This document shows positions 59,798 to 62,385 of a stretch of DNA of 62,385 nucleotides, one piece after another. The stretch is from Candidatus Peregrinibacteria bacterium (GTDB lineage: Bacteria > Patescibacteriota > Gracilibacteria > UBA1369 > UBA12463). The first letter of the stretch is position 1. Each line of letters begins with the position of its first letter. The translations under genes and the position numbers were made by a program. The notes beneath the pieces were generated by a model that saw only the letters and a list, made by a program, of their open reading frames with translations, had not been told where the DNA came from and ran no database searches. The stretch lies in assembly GCA_026395555.1 (NCBI GenBank), contig JAPLYO010000009.1, forward strand, positions 1-62,385, given 5' to 3'.

Positions 59798-60154
59798 TCA
59801 GAATGATAGTGATTCTGTCTCGTTTATATTCCAAAACTTCTTTGTAAATTCAATGGCTTTTTGTTCGTCAAAATCTTTGCACGTATAGATTATCAATGAT
59901 AGAAATTTCGTACTTGACCAAACGTAGACTGATATTCCAGAGTCAATTAATGGTACGAAAGCGTCATAGCCTTGATTTTCTTCTTTTCCTTCACCGCCAG
60001 GAGAAAAAATTATTGGCTCTCCGTACATTCTTAAATTTAGGTAACTTGTAACGCCTCTAAAATAATCTTCAATAATTGATTTATTGACTTCAATATCATA
60101 AAAACCTTCTACTAATAATCTTTGTCTTTTGATGTTTGGTGCTAAATTCTTCAT
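59798..60154 (-). CDS. S-adenosylmethionine decarboxylase-like protein, possibly non-catalytic
   Basis: 118 residues. The size and layout resemble prokaryotic AdoMet decarboxylases: a RLLVEGFYDI strand, then FSPGGEG and DSGISVYVWSSTKFLSLIIYTC, matching the family's processing-site ESH...W and the later TC/CG strand. The ESH is DSG here, so the Ser stays but the neighbouring Glu and His are lost; self-processing to a pyruvoyl group is uncertain. No other polyamine genes are present. The gene stands alone, AT-rich compared with its neighbours. Confidence 0.45.
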   Translation of the reverse strand: MKNLAPNIKRQRLLVEGFYDIEVNKSIIEDYFRGVTSYLNLRMYGEPIIFSPGGEGKEENQGYDAFVPLIDSGISVYVWSSTKFLSLIIYTCKDFDEQKAIEFTKKFWNINETESLSF

Positions 60155-60205
60155 CTTTTAGGTGTTTATAATAAAATGTGAATAATGCGCTGGAGATTGG
60201 TTGTT

Positions 60206-61270
60206 CTACTTCAAGTAGATCGCTCTATTTCTATTTTGTCCCTCGTTGGAGTCGGCATAGACCGCCTTTCCGTCTTTTGGGTCGGTGATGTAAAACCAAT
60301 GAGATGTTTTTTGCGGATTGAGCGCGGCGAGGATAGCTTTTGCTCCGGGATTGCTAATTGGACCCGGTGGAAGCCCTTTTCTCGTGTAGGTATTGTAGGC
60401 GGAGTCTTGCTTGAGGTCGTCTCGTGTGAGTGTTTTTTTGTGTAATTCATAGAGAAGTGTTGCATCAATATTCAGGAACCAACCGCTATTTGCTCGTTTC
60501 CACATGATTCCCGCGATAATAGGGAAATCCCCCTCGTGTCGTGCTTCTTTTTCTAACATGGAGGCGACGGTTACGGCCTCGAAGAGAGAGATATTTTTTT
60601 CTGCGAGAAGTTGCGTAACGTTGGTTGGAAGTTTTTTCTGAAAGTTTTTGAGCATCAGGTCGATCAGATTAACTGATGAGAAGCTTCCCGAGTCGATCCC
60701 GTACGTATCGGGAAAGAGAAAGCCTTCTAGTGGCATATCTGTTCCTGACATCTGTTCTCGTGGAAGGAAAGGATAAGCGCTGTAGTTATCGAATTTTTTT
60801 GCGGTATCAATGAACTCACCCGGCTTGATGAGTTGACGCTCGGCGAGCCGATCATCGATCTGGCTGATCGATAGACCTTCGGGAATAGTAATGGTGTTTT
60901 TGATTCCCTTGCCGTCGGTCAGCATAGCGGCGATGGTCTCTATTGAGTACGATGGGGAGGCGTCGAACTCACCCGGAACGATTTTACTATCGAGGTCTTG
61001 TGATGCGATGTACTTTGAGAAGTAAGAGCCGTTTCCGATAATTCCTTTGTCTTCGAGTGTATTCCCAACGTCTTTTGCCGAGTCACCTTTGTGTACGATG
61101 AAGGAGATTTTTTTTTCTATGCTCGGATCATATCCGTTTTTTATCGCGTGGTTATAGCCGAGATATGAGTAGAACATATAGAGCACTATCAATCCGCCGA
61201 TTCCCATGAGTATCGTAGGGATCTGGATTTTTACGGATTTTTTCCGTTGATAGAGTGGAGTGTAGGCCAT
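60206..61270 (-). CDS. mltG: Endolytic murein transglycosylase
   Basis: 354 residues. One N-terminal membrane helix (about 15-37) and the YceG-like fold: a LysM-like middle region (about 50-120), then TVASMLEKEARHEGDFPIIAGIMWKR with the catalytic Glu in SMLEKEA, and YNTYTRKGLPPGPISNPG. MltG cuts new glycan strands and sets their length. It shows the full usual length. Confidence 0.95.
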   Translation of the reverse strand: MAYTPLYQRKKSVKIQIPTILMGIGGLIVLYMFYSYLGYNHAIKNGYDPSIEKKISFIVHKGDSAKDVGNTLEDKGIIGNGSYFSKYIASQDLDSKIVPGEFDASPSYSIETIAAMLTDGKGIKNTITIPEGLSISQIDDRLAERQLIKPGEFIDTAKKFDNYSAYPFLPREQMSGTDMPLEGFLFPDTYGIDSGSFSSVNLIDLMLKNFQKKLPTNVTQLLAEKNISLFEAVTVASMLEKEARHEGDFPIIAGIMWKRANSGWFLNIDATLLYELHKKTLTRDDLKQDSAYNTYTRKGLPPGPISNPGAKAILAALNPQKTSHWFYITDPKDGKAVYADSNEGQNRNRAIYLK

Positions 61271-61303
61271 ATGCTTCTATTTCTGTGAAATTTTCATGGA
61301 AGT

Positions 61304-61624
61304 TTAGGCATCAGCCTTTTCTTCCGTTTCTGGTCCCTGTCCCATGCCCATCATCGACATGACGCCCTTCATCTTCTCTGCGGCGATCTGTTGACCCTTT
61401 TTGAGACCCTTATTGAAGGCTTTGAGGATATTCTTTTGGAGAGCGTCCTTGCTTTGCATCGCCTCATCCGAGATGGTGACGCTTATGCACTCGAGCTCAG
61501 CGTTCACCGTGACGATGACGCCGTCCTCTTCAGCTTCAATATGAATATTTCCAAGCTCCTTTTTGATCGTTTTTGCCTCTTTCTGAAGCTTATACATGTC
61601 TTTTGCCTGTTGGAAGACGCCCAT
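61304..61624 (-). CDS. YbaB/EbfC nucleoid-associated protein
   Basis: 106 residues from ATG 61624; the longer frame from 61825 runs through the rplY promoter and is rejected. The start MGVFQQAKDMYKLQKEAK, the middle IEAEEDGVIVTVNAELECI and the end KGLKKGQQIAAEKMKGV fit YbaB/EbfC, a small dimeric DNA-binding protein often next to recombination genes. A Met/Gly-rich tail is added here (MSMMGMGQG). Confidence 0.9.
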   Translation of the reverse strand: MGVFQQAKDMYKLQKEAKTIKKELGNIHIEAEEDGVIVTVNAELECISVTISDEAMQSKDALQKNILKAFNKGLKKGQQIAAEKMKGVMSMMGMGQGPETEEKADA

Positions 61625-61731
61625 TTGAGTTTTTGGTAAAAAAATAGGGGATTTTTGCCTCCTGATTGTACGGAAGCCGGCCAATAAGGTCAATTGACGG
61701 TATGCTCGATTTCTCTTTTCATACTTTCTAC

Positions 61732-61761
61732 TTGATTTTAAGCCTTGTTTTTGGTTAGAAT
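61732..61761 (+). promoter_or_regulatory. Sigma-70 promoter of rplY
   Basis: TTGATT (61732-61737), an 18-bp spacer and TAGAAT (61756-61761), closely alike to the pyrH promoter, 37 bp upstream of the ATG. Confidence 0.7.
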
Positions 61762-61798
61762 GCGCCCGCTTGATATTTTTTTCCTTTCTTTTATTATT

Positions 61799-62385
61799 AT
61801 GGATACACTTGCCCTTGAAGCTCAATCACGTGACATGAACGTTCGTTCATCTTCATTACGACGTCTTAAGAGGATTCCCGCTGTTATTTATGGACCATCC
61901 CAGGAGCCGGTTATGATCTCTATGGACTACCAGACTTTCCGACGTGCCTATATCGCCGCTGGTGATACTTCTATTATCGACGTAGATGTTGATGGTGGAA
62001 AGAAGAAGTTCAAGGTTCTCGTTCAGGACGTTCAGTTTCACCCTATCAACGACACTATTGCTCACGTAGACTTCTTGAACCTTCGTATGGACCACAAGAT
62101 TTCAACTTCAATCCCAGTTGAGGTTACAGGTGTTGCTCCTGCTGTTAAGGACCTCGTTGGTATCTTGACTCTCGTTACTCCATCCGTTCGAGTTCGATGT
62201 CTTCCTGGCGATCTCGTTAAGTCTATCGTTATCGATATCTCTGTCTTGAAGACCTTCCATGACGCGATTCACGTAAGTGATTTGAAATTGCCTTCTACGG
62301 TTCAGGTTCTTGATGACCTTGACCAGACAGTCGCAAACGTTCTCCCTCCACGTAAGGAAGAGGTTGTCGCCGTTGCTGCTGTTGC
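61799..62385 (+). CDS. rplY: 50S ribosomal protein L25/CTC (5S rRNA-binding), partial
   Basis: At least 195 residues, open at the window's right edge. The N-terminal L25 domain starts DTLALEAQSRD and has RRLKRIPAVIYGPSQEP and HVDFLNLRMDHK; the second TL5/CTC domain (about 95-190) begins IPVEVTGVAPAVKDL and ends DDLDQTVANVLPP. It binds 5S rRNA in the large ribosomal subunit. The codon use is strongly biased towards C-ending and T-ending sets, as expected for a highly expressed gene. It shows a near-consensus promoter. Confidence 0.95.
   Translation, partial: MDTLALEAQSRDMNVRSSSLRRLKRIPAVIYGPSQEPVMISMDYQTFRRAYIAAGDTSIIDVDVDGGKKKFKVLVQDVQFHPINDTIAHVDFLNLRMDHKISTSIPVEVTGVAPAVKDLVGILTLVTPSVRVRCLPGDLVKSIVIDISVLKTFHDAIHVSDLKLPSTVQVLDDLDQTVANVLPPRKEEVVAVAAV

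Noticed and set aside
1..62385. CRISPR arrays
   Set aside because: No series of equal repeats with regular spacers seen on either strand.
1..62385. Alternative genetic code with UGA as glycine
   Set aside because: Genes end normally at TGA (for example near 18821 and 23936) and the reading frames make normal family lengths.

Overview
The window reads as chromosome of a small-genome bacterium of the Candidate Phyla Radiation (Patescibacteria), perhaps close to Peregrinibacteria. This is inference from the mix of genes: many CPR-style hypotheticals, few biosynthetic genes, and an orphan dihydroorotate dehydrogenase beside a normal core of dnaA, pyrH, frr, rseP, gmk, ssb, mltG, ybaB and rplY. 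TGA works as a normal stop codon (for example at the ends of the genes finishing at 18821 and 23936), so the UGA-glycine code of Gracilibacteria and Absconditabacteria does not apply. Shine-Dalgarno motifs are rare; many genes start after an AT-rich leader, and gmk appears leaderless.

Positions 1-8083 form an accessory region. A large serine recombinase (6318-8072) runs straight into a tRNA-Asn gene on the opposite strand. Copies of an 11-bp piece of the tRNA 3' end lie at 162 and 1358, suggesting one or two integrative elements stacked at this tRNA. The cargo is an M23 peptidase-like protein, a three-gene coupled operon led by a TIGR04255-family protein, a zinc-ribbon membrane protein, a trypsin-like protease, two unknowns and two strongly palindromic non-coding elements (1085-1292 and 4093-4210).

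8237-12941 holds two methyltransferases, ssb, gmk and tRNA-Gln. 12993-17038 is a second accessory zone: three copies of a small hairpin-forming repeat separate single-gene units (a lipoprotein, a 664-residue unknown and a methyltransferase-like gene). 17166-25338 is a run of mostly single genes: a cysteine-rich protein, an AlkD-like glycosylase, a VOC protein, DUF4256, a Fic enzyme, small membrane proteins, a RelB/RelE-type toxin-antitoxin pair, a LigB-type dioxygenase and a protein with internal repeats.

25467-49252 is rich in envelope and metal functions: a large anchored surface protein, TspO, MgtA, a DKNYY protein, an overlapping U32 protein-ferredoxin-PLP enzyme operon, a complete copper operon (csoR-copA-HMA/SafE-cupredoxin) with a candidate CsoR operator, a CorC-family protein, an AI-2E transporter, an apparent stand-alone ncRNA with its own promoter and terminator (about 41655-41977), an ABC-F ATPase, an orphan zinc/manganese-binding lipoprotein, an FMN-binding lipoprotein coupled to ApbE, an MFS exporter and a CHAP-like cell-wall hydrolase.

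49373-62385 is the housekeeping block: pyrD, a DEAD-box helicase, pyrH-frr-rseP, dnaA with a possible operator, mltG, ybaB and the start of rplY, with well-formed sigma-70 promoters before pyrH and rplY.
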